A stretch of 64,000 bases of DNA from Pempheris klunzingeri (lineage: Eukaryota; Chordata; Actinopteri; Acropomatiformes; Pempheridae): contig NC_092027.1 in assembly GCF_042242105.1 (NCBI RefSeq), positions 17,219,221-17,283,220 on the forward strand, written 5' to 3'. Position 1 is the first letter of the stretch; every line of letters starts with the position of its first letter. The position numbers and the translations under genes are program-made. A model generated the notes under the pieces. It worked only from the letters and a program-made list of their open reading frames with translations, searched no databases and was not told where the DNA came from. This document shows positions 9,601 to 21,796 of the stretch, in pieces.

Positions 9601-12315
9601 CAGGTACTGTATCTATGAAAACACATCCAGGCTTGTCCATTGCATTTTTTTTGCCTGAGTCTCTAATTTTTCTCTTCTCTGAAATCCTGTTTGTTCTCTC
9701 CTCTCGCCTCCCCTTTCTTTCCCAGAGTACATCATGTGCTGGTCAAACATGTACAGTCAGTCCAAGCTTCCTCATTAGTTCCATCTTGTCTCTCTTTCAT
9801 ATTTTCCTCCCTCAGAGTGCATCAGGTACTGGCCTGGCTTTTATTGTGTTCACTGAAGCAGTGATAGAGATGCCAGGCTCACAGGTATGGGCCATTTTGT
9901 TCTTCATCATGCTCTTCAGCTTGGGCCTCTCCTCCATGTTTGGCAACATAGAGGGAGTCCTCACGCCCATCAACGACCTCAAACTAGTGCCCAAGTGGAT
10001 CCCTAATGAAGTCATGACAGGTACCTGCAGCTTAAATTGGGTCAAAAAGATAAGAGCTTTTTCCTTTGAACTCCCTCTCTGAAAAACTTTTTTGCTCACT
10101 TCCTTAGCAATCATCTGCTTGATATCCTTCTTGACGGCTCTAATCTTTGCCCTGCGTTCGGGGAACTACTGGTTGGAGGTCTTTAACAGCTATGTGGGCT
10201 CTGTGCCACTGCTCATCATTGCATTTTTTGAGATAACTGGAGTCGTTTATGTCTATGGAATGAAAAAGTAACTTCTTCTTCATTTTGTGGTTTTATGAGA
10301 TTTGTATACAATTTTGATCCCTACGGATTTTATAATTTTCTCTGGTCCCTGTGTCCTCTGACAGTTTCAGTGAAGACATCTATTTCATGACTGGAAGGAG
10401 GCCTAACATCTACTGGAAGGCATGCTGGATGGTGATCAGTCCTTTGATGCTCTTGGTGGTGCTGGTTGCCTACGTGGTGGTCCAGGCCCAGAAACACCCC
10501 ACCTATCCCGCATGGAACCCAGATTATGTAAGCAAGTAAAGTGTGCTGACAGAGAAAAGTTTAACAAATCATAAGTACCAATTCCAGTATCGCACTGTAA
10601 CATTTTTTCCAAATATGCATATCAAATTCTTGCAGAGAGTTTGACAGGAAAATTGATACACTCTCTGTATGCTAAATATGAGATTAGTGCCAGCAGCAAA
10701 GACCCAATGGACCAGCTTGTCCAAAAGTAAAAAGTGACGTTCAAGAACTTTTTTTTCTTGGTCAGGCACTGTCACTTTAAGCTATTATGCTATGCTAAGC
10801 TAAGCTAATCGCCTATGTGCTCTAACTTTAGAATCTAGTACACAGACAAAAGAGTGGTATGAAACTACGCTGCTCAAAAAAATTAAGGGAACACTTAAAT
10901 CGCACATCGGATCTCAATGAACTAAATATTCAAGTTCTAAATCTTTACTGACGCATAACAACGGTCAATGAAAACCAAAATCGTCAACCGACTGACTCAA
11001 AATCAAAGTAAAAAACTGAAATCACAGGCTGATCCAACTTGGATTAATCTAATCATGGCAATTTATAATGTGACTCAGTAGTGTGTATGGCCCCCACGTG
11101 CCTGTATGCACTTCCAACAATGTCTGGGTATGCTCCTGATGAGACAGTGTCCTGGGGGATCTCCTCCCAGACCTGGATCAGGACATCAGTGAATTTGTGG
11201 CGCTACTTGCCGGTGTCAGATGAACCAATACATTACGTCCCAGAGGTTCTCAATTGGATTCAGGTCTGGGGAACATGAGGGTCAGTCAATGGCATCAAAG
11301 CCTTCATCATCCAGGAGCTGCCTACACACTCTGGCCATATGAGGCCGGGCGTTGTCCTGCACCAGGAGCAACCCAGGGCCCACTGCACCAGCATAAGGTC
11401 TGACAATGGCTCTGAGGATTTCATCCTGGTACCTAACAGCAGTCATGGTACCGCCGGCTAGCACGTGAAGGTCTGTGTGACCCTCCAAGGATATGCCTCC
11501 CCAGACCATCACTGACCCACCACCAAACCAGCCATGCTAGATGATGTTGCAGGCAGCGGAACGTTCACCACGGCGTCTCCAGACACTTTCACATCTGTCA
11601 CATACCGGTCCTGCTGCTGGGCTGATGCCCTTCTACGGCCCTGTCCAGCTCTCCTCGTGTAACGGCCTGTCTCCTGGTGCCTCCTCCATGCTCTTAAGAC
11701 TGTACTGGGAGACACAGCAAACCCAAGCATGGATGTGCCATCCTGGAGCAGCTGGACTACCTGTGCAAACTAAATGGGCTGCAGGTACCGCCTCATGCTA
11801 CAAGTAGTGACAAGGAAACTAGCAAAAAGCAAAACTACAGAAGAATCTGTCAGGATTAGAAGAGAGCGATCGTCTGTGGCCACCACCTGCAAAACCATTC
11901 CCTTTCTGGGGGGTAGCCTTGCTGTTGCCTCTCCAGTGCAATGATTCACTTATCGCTTATGCTTCCTAAGTGGATAGATTGATATTCCTGAAGTTAAGTG
12001 TTCCCTTAATTTAACTTAAGAGTATTTTTTACACTTCATTGGAAAATGAACTTGTATAATATTCTACACATTACATGTTTCATTGCTGTTTCTCTTTAGG
12101 AAAAATTCCCCGAAAGTGAAATGAAGCCCTACCCCGACTGGGTGTTTGCCATTATCATCCTCCTCTCTGTACTACCCGTCATCTCCATCCCTCTGGTGGC
12201 TCTCTACAGACTGATCTGCTGTAGAATGAAGAAGTCCTCTGATAGCGCTGACCTAAATTCCTACAGCAATGACGGCTTTGAGGTTGAAAGACAGGAACAG
12301 CACAGGGGAGCTTGA
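6659..12315 (+). CDS. slc6a18: SLC6A18-like Na+-coupled neutral amino-acid transporter (B0AT3 type), complete
   Basis: I read twelve exons: 6659-6800, 7651-7791, 7877-8014, 8564-8745, 8824-8934, 9032-9144, 9229-9357, 9447-9603, 9816-10020, 10108-10267, 10365-10527 and 12100-12315 (TGA). All introns are GT-AG and the phases join to 618 codons, near the 628 aa of human SLC6A18. The N-terminus has [12 protein letters not shown] and the SLC6 helix-1 Na+/substrate-site signature [15 protein letters not shown]. Later come [14 protein letters not shown] (glycosylated loop), [56 protein letters not shown] and MTGRRP point to SLC6A18 rather than SLC6A19. The cytoplasmic tail is short (CCRMKKSS onward). 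Mammalian SLC6A18 imports neutral amino acids in kidney with collectrin or ACE2 as partner. It is followed head-on by tert, the same neighbour as in human. The last intron (10528-12099) is enlarged by a Tc1 element. Confidence 0.93.
10785..10870 (+). repeat. fragment of the GCTAAGCTAAGCTAA repeat in slc6a18 intron 11
   Basis: GCTATGCTAAGCTAAGCTAA, then CTCTAACTTTAGAA, ACACAGACAAAAGAGTGGTAT: the same blocks as the copy at 2777. The match ends where the Tc1 element begins, which suggests that the Tc1 element landed in or beside an older copy. Confidence 0.5.
10871..12012 (-). mobile_element. decayed Tc1/mariner-type DNA transposon in slc6a18 intron 11
   Basis: A 19-bp inverted repeat AAATTAAGGGAACACTTAA occurs at 10880-10898 and, reversed, at 11994-12012. 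The left end begins TGCTCAAAAAAATTAAGGG, a common Tc1-like terminus. The minus strand between carries broken transposase coding (see separate entry). The outermost right end has diverged, so the TA target duplication cannot be seen cleanly. Length is about 1.14 kb, slightly short for an intact element. Confidence 0.88.
11248..11730 (-). pseudogene. broken Tc1-type transposase
   Basis: Three pieces on the minus strand match Tc1 transposase in order. 11730-11509 gives a helix-turn-helix-like part ([19 protein letters not shown]). 11512-11282 gives the DDE core ([15 protein letters not shown] with the catalytic Asp). 11272-11248 gives SPDLNPIEN with the catalytic Glu. The first two pieces are in different frames. 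A TGA at 11282-11284 cuts the core off from SPDLNPIEN. No functional protein is possible. Confidence 0.85.
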
Positions 12316-12833
12316 GAAATGATATAAAGTTACTGCATTCCTGAACAGAAAAGGACATCCTGACAACCACATCGCTGCTTTTATGGGATTTTCATCCTGA
12401 TATACCGAAAAGCTGACATATAATCACTCACACTAAGCCGTATATCAGACACTCCTATTGATTTTTTATGTTTACATTTATCAGGACCTGGGCCCAGTTC
12501 TTTGTATGTGGGTAACTGAATTATCAAGATTAAATGTGGACATTTTGACGTGAGTCTGGAGCTTTTGGTTCTTCAAAGCTGGTTTAAAAGTCATTTGGAC
12601 CAGTTGTCAGAGCAACAAGTCAGTAAGACAAAACCTGAAAAAGTGCAGGTTTATTAAGATTTAGCTGGATCATGACCAAGACATTTTAGGCTGAAAACCA
12701 AACATGAACCCATTTTCACAAATGCCACACTTTCTCAGATTTATAATCAGAGTGTGATTATAATTATTATTTTTGAAGGCACATGCAGGTTATTGGAAAA
12801 TCACTATGGTCTTTGGCGTAATTATCACAATTA

Positions 12834-12839
12834 AATAAA
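12834..12839 (+). terminator. polyadenylation signal of slc6a18
   Basis: AATAAA about 520 bases after the stop codon, followed by a GT-rich stretch (GTGTGTAAAC). Confidence 0.5.
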
Positions 12840-13490
12840 AGTGTGTAAACAAAAAAGTAAATTTAATTTTGAGATATGATTAAAGCGACATTCACTCAAC
12901 TAAAAGAATCTGCTGACCAGTGAAAGCACAACATACGATATCAAATTTTATGATGGGAATTCGTCATTTTAAGACTAACACTAATTTTAATGATTAACTA
13001 CAGAATTCGATTTGCTGTAAGGGGTCATTTTCATAGCAGGCTTATGATTATCAGTCTCTTACAAGTCCATGGGAACCTCAACCCATCATGTCTGACCATA
13101 TTCATTAGAAATATTCAATGCCACCACTTCCATGTTCACAAAACCTTAATTTTGATCATAATTGTATCTTCCCTCATTTTAAGTATCACGAAATATTGCA
13201 TGAGATCTTAAGATTCCCCGCTATTAGAAAGAACTCTGAGAGCTTAAAACAAGTGTAATGTACAGAAATGAAGTGCATCAAATCTGAAAGCATCTTGTAA
13301 AAAAGTCACTTGGCTTATTCATGTGATGGCTGATGGATGGATTTCTGTGAACTTAGTTACATATAAATTATTTTCCAAGCGACGTGTTCTTTGTGGAAAA
13401 GTACCACAGGTGTAAATCAAAGTCCAGAGAGACAAACAGCTGTGGGATGAGACAGAGTCTGGGACAGTCGATGGTTTTCAATTATCCATC

Positions 13491-13496
13491 TTTATT
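13491..13496 (-). terminator. polyadenylation signal of tert
   Basis: TTTATT on the plus strand (AATAAA on minus), about 385 bases beyond the tert stop codon. Confidence 0.5.
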
Positions 13497-13878
13497 GATC
13501 TGGTGGTTGTTGCTTCATTGGGTGTGTTTATGACTGAGGTTTTATCATTTGAGTGTTTTATATCAGAGATATAAGGACTGTATTTCTCTTTCTCGGCAGC
13601 CAGCTTTTCTCTAAAACGGATACATTTTTTTGGCAGATCAGATAGATCCAGATTACTGATTTCAACACACTTCGCCTCTCACGTCCTTGGAACCTGAGGA
13701 TGAGACAAAAAAAAAAACAACTTTTGTGCCACATTTTTATCGGTGTCTACATGTTCAATGGACTTTGAAGAGAAACATGAACATTTCCGAGAAGCTGGAC
13801 TGAATACTTATCTATACCTGTCAGCTGCTGACGGTCTCGTGGTTGTGTTGGGAGCTCTAATTGGATCTAGCTGGTTTC

Positions 13879-16800
13879 CTACTTCTGGATGGCCAAGAAG
13901 TCCAGTGGGGTCCTGGGGTTGGTGGCCTGTCGGACCCTGGCCAGCCTCAGATCCCCCAGACGCCGCTCTAAACTACGTTTCCCTGTCAAGAAGATGACAG
14001 CAGAGGATAGAAAGTTTTTTTTTTTTTTCCTCTCTGGTGGTGAAGTGTAAAATCACATTAAAAGTGGCAGTAAATTGACTTGTTTTCTTGTAAAGTCGTC
14101 TTGTACGTAGACTTGTTGGGTTGGGTGCACCTCTCTCAAAGTCCACATTCAAAGGGGTTGGCCTTCCTAGCAAGTTGGAACGAGGATGTCTTCATATTGC
14201 TCATTTAAGGAGTCTTTTCTCAAGGGGACTGAGGGCTCGATTTTCCAGCAGAAGCAAAGCAGACTGTTGTAGTCTTTCTGTCTCAGGTGGAAGTCTATGT
14301 GTTGGCCTTGTTGTAATTTCCTGGCTCCAAACCAAGGCTTTGTGCTCATGACTAAATATTGATAGTTTTAGTTGGCAGAGGCACGCACACGTACAGTAGA
14401 CCTCTCCAGAATCACAAAACACCTGTCGCCATTTTGACAAATGAGCTGAGGTTTTTTTTGCAGCCGTTTATAAACCTGTTGCCAGTAATAAATCTCCCGG
14501 CATCGGTAATTAATTGTCAATTCATGGCAGTTATGACATAACTATGGGTCACTTTAACACCTTTCAACAGACATCGTGCTGACTGATGCTGGCTGTTGGT
14601 TGGACTAAATGAGACTGATCTGATCATTTAATCTCCTTTGCTTTTAAATGGTGCTGTTCCTTGTGTCCATCTTTTTATGCAGATGTTTTATCTTTTGCAT
14701 AGCACATTTTGTTTCATCTGTTTGTAAGAAATGTGCTATATAAACTTTATTTCTATTGCAATTTGAAGACTGTCATGACAACAGTGTATGTGCATTGTAT
14801 AGTTCCCATGTGATATTTTTGTGTATGTGCGAGTGTTTCCTGAGGACACATACGTTTGTGTAGGTGTGGGAGCAGGTCCTTATAGAGAGGACGGTGTTGT
14901 GACAGCACCAGCAAGAAGGAAAGACAGAAAAGCAGCTCCACTGCTTCATACTGCACAATGCCAGTCTGGGCCTTACAGCCTAAAGTCAGCCCTGAAGAAA
15001 GAACAAGAGATTAAAAAAAATAATGAAAATGCAAGTTTTGAACTTGATGTTGCCGAGAATATTTTCAGAAGTATGAATGTGTTGCCTTTGTTGCTGAGCC
15101 TGATAAGCTGATTGGTGTACTCAGCCATATCCCATATCATCTGTAGGAAGTACACGGGGTTCTTAGCAACCGTCTGACCAAAGGGCAGACTCTGAGCGCA
15201 CACATGGAACCTAAAGAGAAAAACATAAAAACATACAAAAAAAAAAAATAGAGAGACGAGTCCTGCTGCCCATTCAGATATTTACACTGTGAGATAAAAG
15301 CATGGGTATTGATTGACAACCATCCTATGCTTATTTTAATAGCAGTGATACCTTTACAGGTAACTCTATTTACCAAGCCAAAGCCAGTGAGCACATATGA
15401 GAGAGGAAGCAGGCAGTGTGCACGGTTCCTAATTTGTGTTTATCACTACCAAATTTCAGTACTTAAAATGGGTAACGAAAACAAATTATTCTGTGCCGAT
15501 TTAATTCATAAAATCTGAAAACTAATAAAGAGTGGTATCTGTGCATAATCATAATGTGTTTTACTGTGCTTTACTGTGCTTTACGTTTAGAAAAAGAGAG
15601 TCCAAAGTGGGCCACTGACTTTACCTGCATGCATGAAGCAGCACTAGCTTGTAGATGTTCTTGTAGACTGCCTCAACGGAATTGGTCTGAGAAGGAAAAG
15701 GTATCCATTATTAAATTCGGCACAAAACTGATGCAAACTGTCTTTAATATTTGTACATGATATTTAACATAAGAAATACTAAATAGCTGTATTTTCTATT
15801 CCCTGATCTGTTTCACTATTTGCTTTGTACGTAATCAATGGTATTTATAAGTTTGCAACATTGTTTGCCCTTTGTGTCTCATATAACTCACAGTCAGTTA
15901 TCATGAAACTTGACAAGTCGTTTATAGCTGTTATCAACCACTCTGTTGCTGTTTGAGAATAACGTGCAGCAGGATATTTTTGACTCTACGTGCTTAGAAA
16001 TGTCACCTGACTGCATCATGTGTTAGAGGAAGTGTAGGCTCAGGTTTCTACCTCTGTAGGCCGTGTACCTCAAAACAGGGCGATCTCTAAACATACAGTG
16101 GTGTTAAGAGCTTTTTTGAAGATAGTGTGAGATAATTAGAGGGCTCAAGTTCTGGCCCATTTTCAAGTAGGTCACTATTGCTTGAATGTAATGTCTACAG
16201 CTGTGCTAGTGGCTCTGTGAGGCTGTACTTGGGCATTGCAGTGCTTTGTGCTAAATGCTAACGCCAGTATGCTCACAGTGACAATGTTATTACACTGAAG
16301 TTGACTTAGTTTTAGTGTGTTGGCATTTGAGTTTTTGGGTTAAGTACAGCTGAGGCTGATGAGAATGATATTAGTTTTGAAGGTTTGGTGATAAAAAATA
16401 CCTAATATTTGAATTAAAACTTTGACCTGATGATGACCTTAAAAGTATAGGATCGCCAAAGTGATTATAAGCTCATGAATGTCTTTATCACACATCATGG
16501 CAATCCATCAAATAGTTCAATCCAAACCACAAATTGTCACCAAAGGCAGTAGGAACATGGATAAAAGTCCTAATTTGTATCATATATGCGTATATACATA
16601 TCATTTAGACTTGCAGCATATAAAGAAACCAGCTTCAGCGTTGATCTGTTTTTCATACGTAATAACATATATATATATTCCAGGGTGGTCACTTCTAGGC
16701 CTCTTGTTAATTGTGAGTATTCACAGGATTTTGAAAACTTTTGAGCTTTTAAAACCAGCATTCCCCTGACCTTCAGGTCCATGAACAAGGCATGGCACTT

Positions 16801-19800
16801 GAGTCTGAGGATAGCCGTCAGTTTCCTCCTCATTTGCTGTCCCGCTGAGTGTAAAGAGCCCAAAGTGAGGCTGTAGCGCAAAGACAGGCCTGCATAGCTG
16901 TGAGAGGTGGAAAAGTAAATGGAGAGGAAAAACAATAAGAAAACTTTCCATGACAAAATATTGCAAATGCAGATGTAGTTATAATGTTTCTGTGTTCTGT
17001 GCAAGAATACTTTTCATCCATGCTCGACTGGGAGTTGTCTCTAATGATGTTTAGTAGGTACAAGGTACACGGGGGGGTTCACTCAGCTTACAAGAAACCA
17101 TAAAGACTGCAAAAAGCCCAATAAATTCTCACACAAGGAGCACACTTGAGGAAAGAATTCTACAATATAATTACATCCGACGGGCTGCTTTACCTAGAAT
17201 AGTCTTTGTAGACGTCCAGGGAGTGTGTGTCCAGCAGCAGTCCACACCAGGGGAAGAGGCAGTGAGGGGGCAGCACGCGAATGTCAGGACAAGAGCCCAC
17301 GTTTCTGGACACCTGAAAGTTGACCACCACCTTCTGCGGGTTGACCACCAGACCATACTGTGGTACCCCGGCCAGCAAGATCCTACACACAACGTGCAAG
17401 TGCCATTATCAGCTGCTAAATTAAAATTAAGCACCATGTTATGTTAAATGTCTCTCAACGTTTTCGTTAGTAGTAATTTATATAAATCAGATTCAAGTTA
17501 TTTGAGCTTTGAGCACCATATCACAATTTAATTTAAGACACAAAGTCCATTATACATGTTTGCAAATAATTTCCTTCGGGATTAATAAAGTTGATCTTAT
17601 TTTATCTTATCTTATCTTATATCTCCTGCCACCATGATTACTGCAGCAGCCTTGTCTTGTCCAAAAATCTATTCAACGACTACAGACAGTATAAAACCCA
17701 GGTCATGCTAGATCCTCAGGCAAGTCTTTTATTCATTTCAAGGGCCCAGATTAAAACTGGAGGATAAAGACTGTTTGGAGCCCAAGACTCTGAAACAACC
17801 CAAGGAAATCAGCCAATTAAGCTCAGTAACAACAAGTGAATGTGGTCCCCTTGCATTTGCCTTTTCCTACAGTCATCATAGTGTGACTGCACCATCTTAG
17901 GTCTGGTTAATAATGACGTTAATACTAGATTTTCAAAATTAATCATCATATTTGAGAAATGAATTGAAAAATAGGGTGCCATACTTGAGAAGGGTTTGTG
18001 CTTCGTTCAAGTCTGGGGTAATCAGAAGGAAGTCGTCCACCAGTCTCATCAAACATCTACAGGACACAGAGAGAGGAAAGTAACACGTACAGTAAATAGA
18101 GAAGAGTTACAATACAGAAAGACTGCCTCCTGCTGCTGCAGATGTGTTATTACATCTAGGGAAGATGAGTGAAACACACACACACACACACACACAGCCA
18201 TCTGCAGTACCCTTTCTTGTCAGTAATCTCTTTGAACAGGTTGTTCTCCATGTGACCGTAGCAGAGACAGCAGAGCAGACTGGACACGACCGATCCCTGA
18301 GGAATCCCTCGGCACTGACGGTACGTTCTGAAACACAGAGGGCCAAAATCAGCTTCTAACTACATAGAGGTGTATTAAGTAGAAATTCTGCACAGAGCAT
18401 TTGTAATGCTGTTGTATAGACTCCATTATGTACCAAGTTCTTCACGTGGGATCTATGACTATTTGATGTTGGTAAAGCTTACTTCTTCCCAAACTGAACA
18501 ACACTGCCAGTTAGCATTTGGGTGAAGAACTGCAACGCCTCTCTGCCATAAAGATCTGAGCAGAAATACTGAAAGGAGGAAAAGGAAAGTGGAATGCTCT
18601 GGTTAAAGGAGCTATCAAACATCCTTATCTAAAAGCATACCTGAGGAGGTCACTCTCACCTGCTCTACCAGTATGGTGTGATGAACTTTTTCTCTTTTCT
18701 GCAGTGACATCACAAACCCTTTCATGTTGGTGGACCCCATGTTATCCTCCAGGAAATCTGCCTGTTTTAACAAACATTGGGTGAAATATTACGTGTATAT
18801 GTATACACACACACACACACAAGCATACTGTGTACAATGTGTTACCTGTCTAACAAAGGACTTTTTCAGGCCCTCGTGAGAATCAGCCCAGATCTTGGCA
18901 TAGCGGCGGATAGTGAAGAGTTCATCCTGGACAGGCGACAGAGCCTGGCCGATCACCTCAGTGAGTTTGTCATGAGGCAGACTGTCATAGGCTCCACTCA
19001 CATCCACCTTAAATGCAGCGATTAGGAGGAGGAAATCAGCATTTAACAAAAAAAAAAAACTGTAACACATTTCCACAGGTTTAAGTGTGGTAAAACTACA
19101 GTTTATATACAGTTTTTATGTTCGTAGCAGCATCATCACAGAAATGTATGCATAAGACTGAATGAAATATGTCTCTAACATTGTGTCAGTCAGGACAAAT
19201 GAGTAAAGACAAAAAACAACCTTGACAAAGTAGAGGGGTTGTGGCTGGTCCTTCTGGGCTGAAGCTATAGAGCGCATCACCTTGTGGATATCAGTCAACC
19301 CCCACACTGTGGAACCTAAGAGGGATGGAGAGGAGCGCACGCAGGCCCTCAGCATATCCAGCAAGTCCCGGACCCGCCCTCTGTAGAGCTGTAGGGGAAT
19401 GAAAAGTCCTAAAAAATGTGCACACTTAACATGTAATAACATACGACTTGTGGATTTGTAAGGGAGGACTTTAATGTCGGTATAAGTTTTTTTAAAAATG
19501 TACCCTCGTTTTGGCATCTGCTCCTATGACTCGTGTGATGGGCCTCATGCCATCGGTCTTGGGAATGAAGCGAAGGCGGGAGATGACTGTGGCTTTGGGG
19601 AGAGATGCCACCTCAGCTGGAGTCAACTCCTCCATCTGACCCTTGGAAATGTGGCCTCTAAGTCACAAAAATGCTTTGTGAGCTTGTGGGAGCATGGCTG
19701 TGTGCACCTCTGCATGTGTGCGTACTGTGTGTGTACCTGAAGGCAAAGTCTTGCAGTTTTGCCCAGACTTCCTGTCTGTAGAACCTGACGGCGTTCTTCT

Positions 19801-21796
19801 GGCCTGCACTCTCAGAGACATAGAAACAGGCTCGAACCAGGCCTACAACATAGCCATCCAGAAGCCAAGCCAGGAACTGACCCAGGATCTGTGTCCGATA
19901 TGAGAGCTCACTTGGCGGGACCCTGCCTGCAGATCAGAGTGGTTTCTTTTAGTCGGCTAAAATAAATGTAGAAAAACAGTTTACCACTTATGACAATCTT
20001 ACCTGTTTTACTGATCTTCAACCAGTCGCAGACGTTCACCTTCATCTTCCACATTAGTTCAGCCAATGAGAGCCTCTCGAACTTGCCACTTTTTAAGAAG
20101 CCCCTGACACTGACAAAGAAATTAAGTCTGTTGTGGTTGGAGCCCCACAGCTCCTGAGGGATCACAGCGGTGAGGCATTCCCTGACAAACAGGTAGACTC
20201 TGTGAGGTGCACAGTGCTTCGACAAGAGGGAGCTTAATTCCCCTTGTCCCACATCCCTCTCCTCCATCAGCGGACACATCCTCTGTAGTATTCTGCTGTA
20301 AGGACATCGCCTGTGCTGACGCAACAGCTGACTAAACAGGGGGACCATGTTAAAAAAGCGCCTGGGAAGTTTCTTTGGCTTCCTCTCGAGCCCATTTAGA
20401 TGCGCCAGTCCCTCAAAGAAGACAGTTCGTACCAAATCTTGCCCTTGTAGCCTTCTGCAACCATCGACACTCTTCTTCTTCCTATTTAGAAGGAAGCCAC
20501 GCATGCCCCTTCCCCCATACAGGAATCCCAGAGTGCGGATAAAACATTGCGAAGGAGGCAAAGGCGGGAAAATCCCAGATCTCCAACTTGGTCCTCCCTC
20601 CAGTGGAGGTATGGTAGTTTGCGTTTCAACAGGCTGTTTAAAACCAGGAGCTTGTGATGGCCCCACAGATAGGGGCTGCCCTTCCTCCACTGTTTCACAA
20701 CATGCCTGTTGGATTTCCTGTGTCGGATCTCGCTGTCCTACTCGCCTCCTCTTTCTTGAGGAAGCCATAATCTCCTCCTCATCCTTCTGATCAGTTTCTC
20801 TCTTTCTTTTCCCCTTCTTCACTCCTACATCCTTTCTGTTCCTCTTCTTGGTGGCAGAAGGATTCCCAACTTCCTGTCTCCTTTTTAAGGTCAATGCACC
20901 TCTGTACCTCCCAAACGGAGTGCTGTAATGTCTCCTGGACCGGGGCTGGAGATGAAAGCCAGCGGAGGCAGTAGTCATTGACACCCTGTCATAGACGGGA
21001 ACGCCACACACCTGAAAAACACACGAAGGAGGGACTGCCACAAACACAGAGCAGCTCTCCAACAGGTAGCGTGTGATGTCTGTGCCGAGACGTACTGAGA
21101 CTTTCTTCCACAGGTCACTGCCATGGATGTAGGCAGCACTTTGAGTTACATCTCCTTGGAATTTGAAGTGATCCGCATCCCGCTCCTCCTGAGCCAGGGA
21201 TAGATAATTGTAGCCATGTGCCAAGACGTTTCTTTTCCTTTTTCTTTTCAGACTGTTAAGAACAAAAGCTAGCAATTCAGGCAGGGTGCAGATCTGTGGG
21301 AGGCATAAAGTACAGTCACATCAGCATAAGCAGTGTCTCTTATTTCAGTCACATTAAATCATCAAATTCAGTCTCTCGTGAACCTGACAGCTTTCTATTT
21401 TACAATTAAATGCATCACGTTTAGAGTTCACTGTTCACTTCCTAAACTACTGCCAACTACTACTGTTGTGTAGTTACTGCTACCTTTGATGACAGTCACT
21501 ACAACATCAAGTTAAACGCTTGTAACTTCAGTTTGCTACTGAAGTGTCAACTCACATTTTAACTTTTGGGGAAACGTTACCTGGTTGCAGCTTGGCACTT
21601 GCTGTAGCTCCTTGTCAAAGCACACAAAAACACCCCGGACGAAGGCTTTGAAGCGGTTTGTGTCGGACTGTTCAATGAGCTCTGCTCTCCGTCCTTCCCT
21701 GAACACGACGCTGTCCGCAAACTCCTCCAGAGTCTGAATGTGCTGATACAGTGAACGGAGAATGTCCAGAGTGCGGGACATGTCAGTCGTAGACAT
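13879..21796 (-). CDS. tert: telomerase reverse transcriptase, complete 16-exon gene
   Basis: Exons, 5' to 3' on minus: 21796-21581, 21293-20003, 19926-19737, 19657-19504, 19388-19221, 19007-18846, 18761-18660, 18568-18483, 18327-18211, 18056-17985, 17382-17194, 16897-16771, 15686-15625, 15210-15086, 14991-14854, 13982-13879 (TAG). Phases join to 1,100 aa, the usual fish TERT length. Exons 1-2 hold the TEN domain ([28 protein letters not shown]), a basic linker with nuclear-signal candidates ([16 protein letters not shown]) and the RNA-binding domain ([20 protein letters not shown]). T motif: [10 protein letters not shown] motif [13 protein letters not shown] with Asp about 675. B': [23 protein letters not shown] with Asp 836-837. 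E: WCGLLLDT. The C-terminal thumb ends DFLAIQK. TERT copies the telomerase RNA template onto chromosome ends in the nucleus. Start: ATG 21796 is the first, with A at -3; ATG 21781 is an alternative. The intron after exon 14 appears to use a GC donor. Confidence 0.96.
16205..16540 (+). repeat. dispersed percomorph repeat (ACAGCTGAGGCTGATG family), tert intron 12
   Basis: Blocks in order: GTGAGGCTGTACTTGGGC, GCTTTGTGCTAAATGCTAAC, GTACAGCTGAGGCTGATGAG, TTGACCTGATGATGACC, GGATCGCCAAAGTGATTA, CATGAATGTC, CATGGCAATCCATCAAATAG. This block order is characteristic of a very common interspersed repeat of percomorph fish. Reverse-oriented relatives lie at about 35.8-36.5 and 39.8 kb. Confidence 0.65.
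17570..17624 (+). repeat. non-LTR retrotransposon 3' tail with (TTATC)n
   Basis: TTTCCTTCGGGATTAATAAA followed by GTTGATC and then repeats of TTATC. Many fish LINE and SINE 3' ends have the form TCGGGATTAATAAAGT plus a short tandem tail. It lies in tert intron 10, in antisense to tert. Confidence 0.5.
18174..18196 (+). repeat. (AC)n microsatellite in tert intron 9
   Basis: 23 bp of AC repeat, 15 bases beyond the tert exon 9 donor site. Confidence 0.9.

Larger units (their letters stand above)
12316..13878. other. convergent 3' region between slc6a18 and tert
   Basis: Holds the 3' UTRs of the two convergent genes. On the plus strand AATAAA is at 12834-12839; on the minus strand AATAAA is at 13491-13496. 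The part between is AT-rich, with no other gene visible. Confidence 0.6.

Noticed and set aside
6659-12315. slc6a20 or a second slc6a19 as identity of the complete transporter
   Set aside because: [23 protein letters not shown] and MTGRRP match SLC6A18, and the position next to tert agrees.
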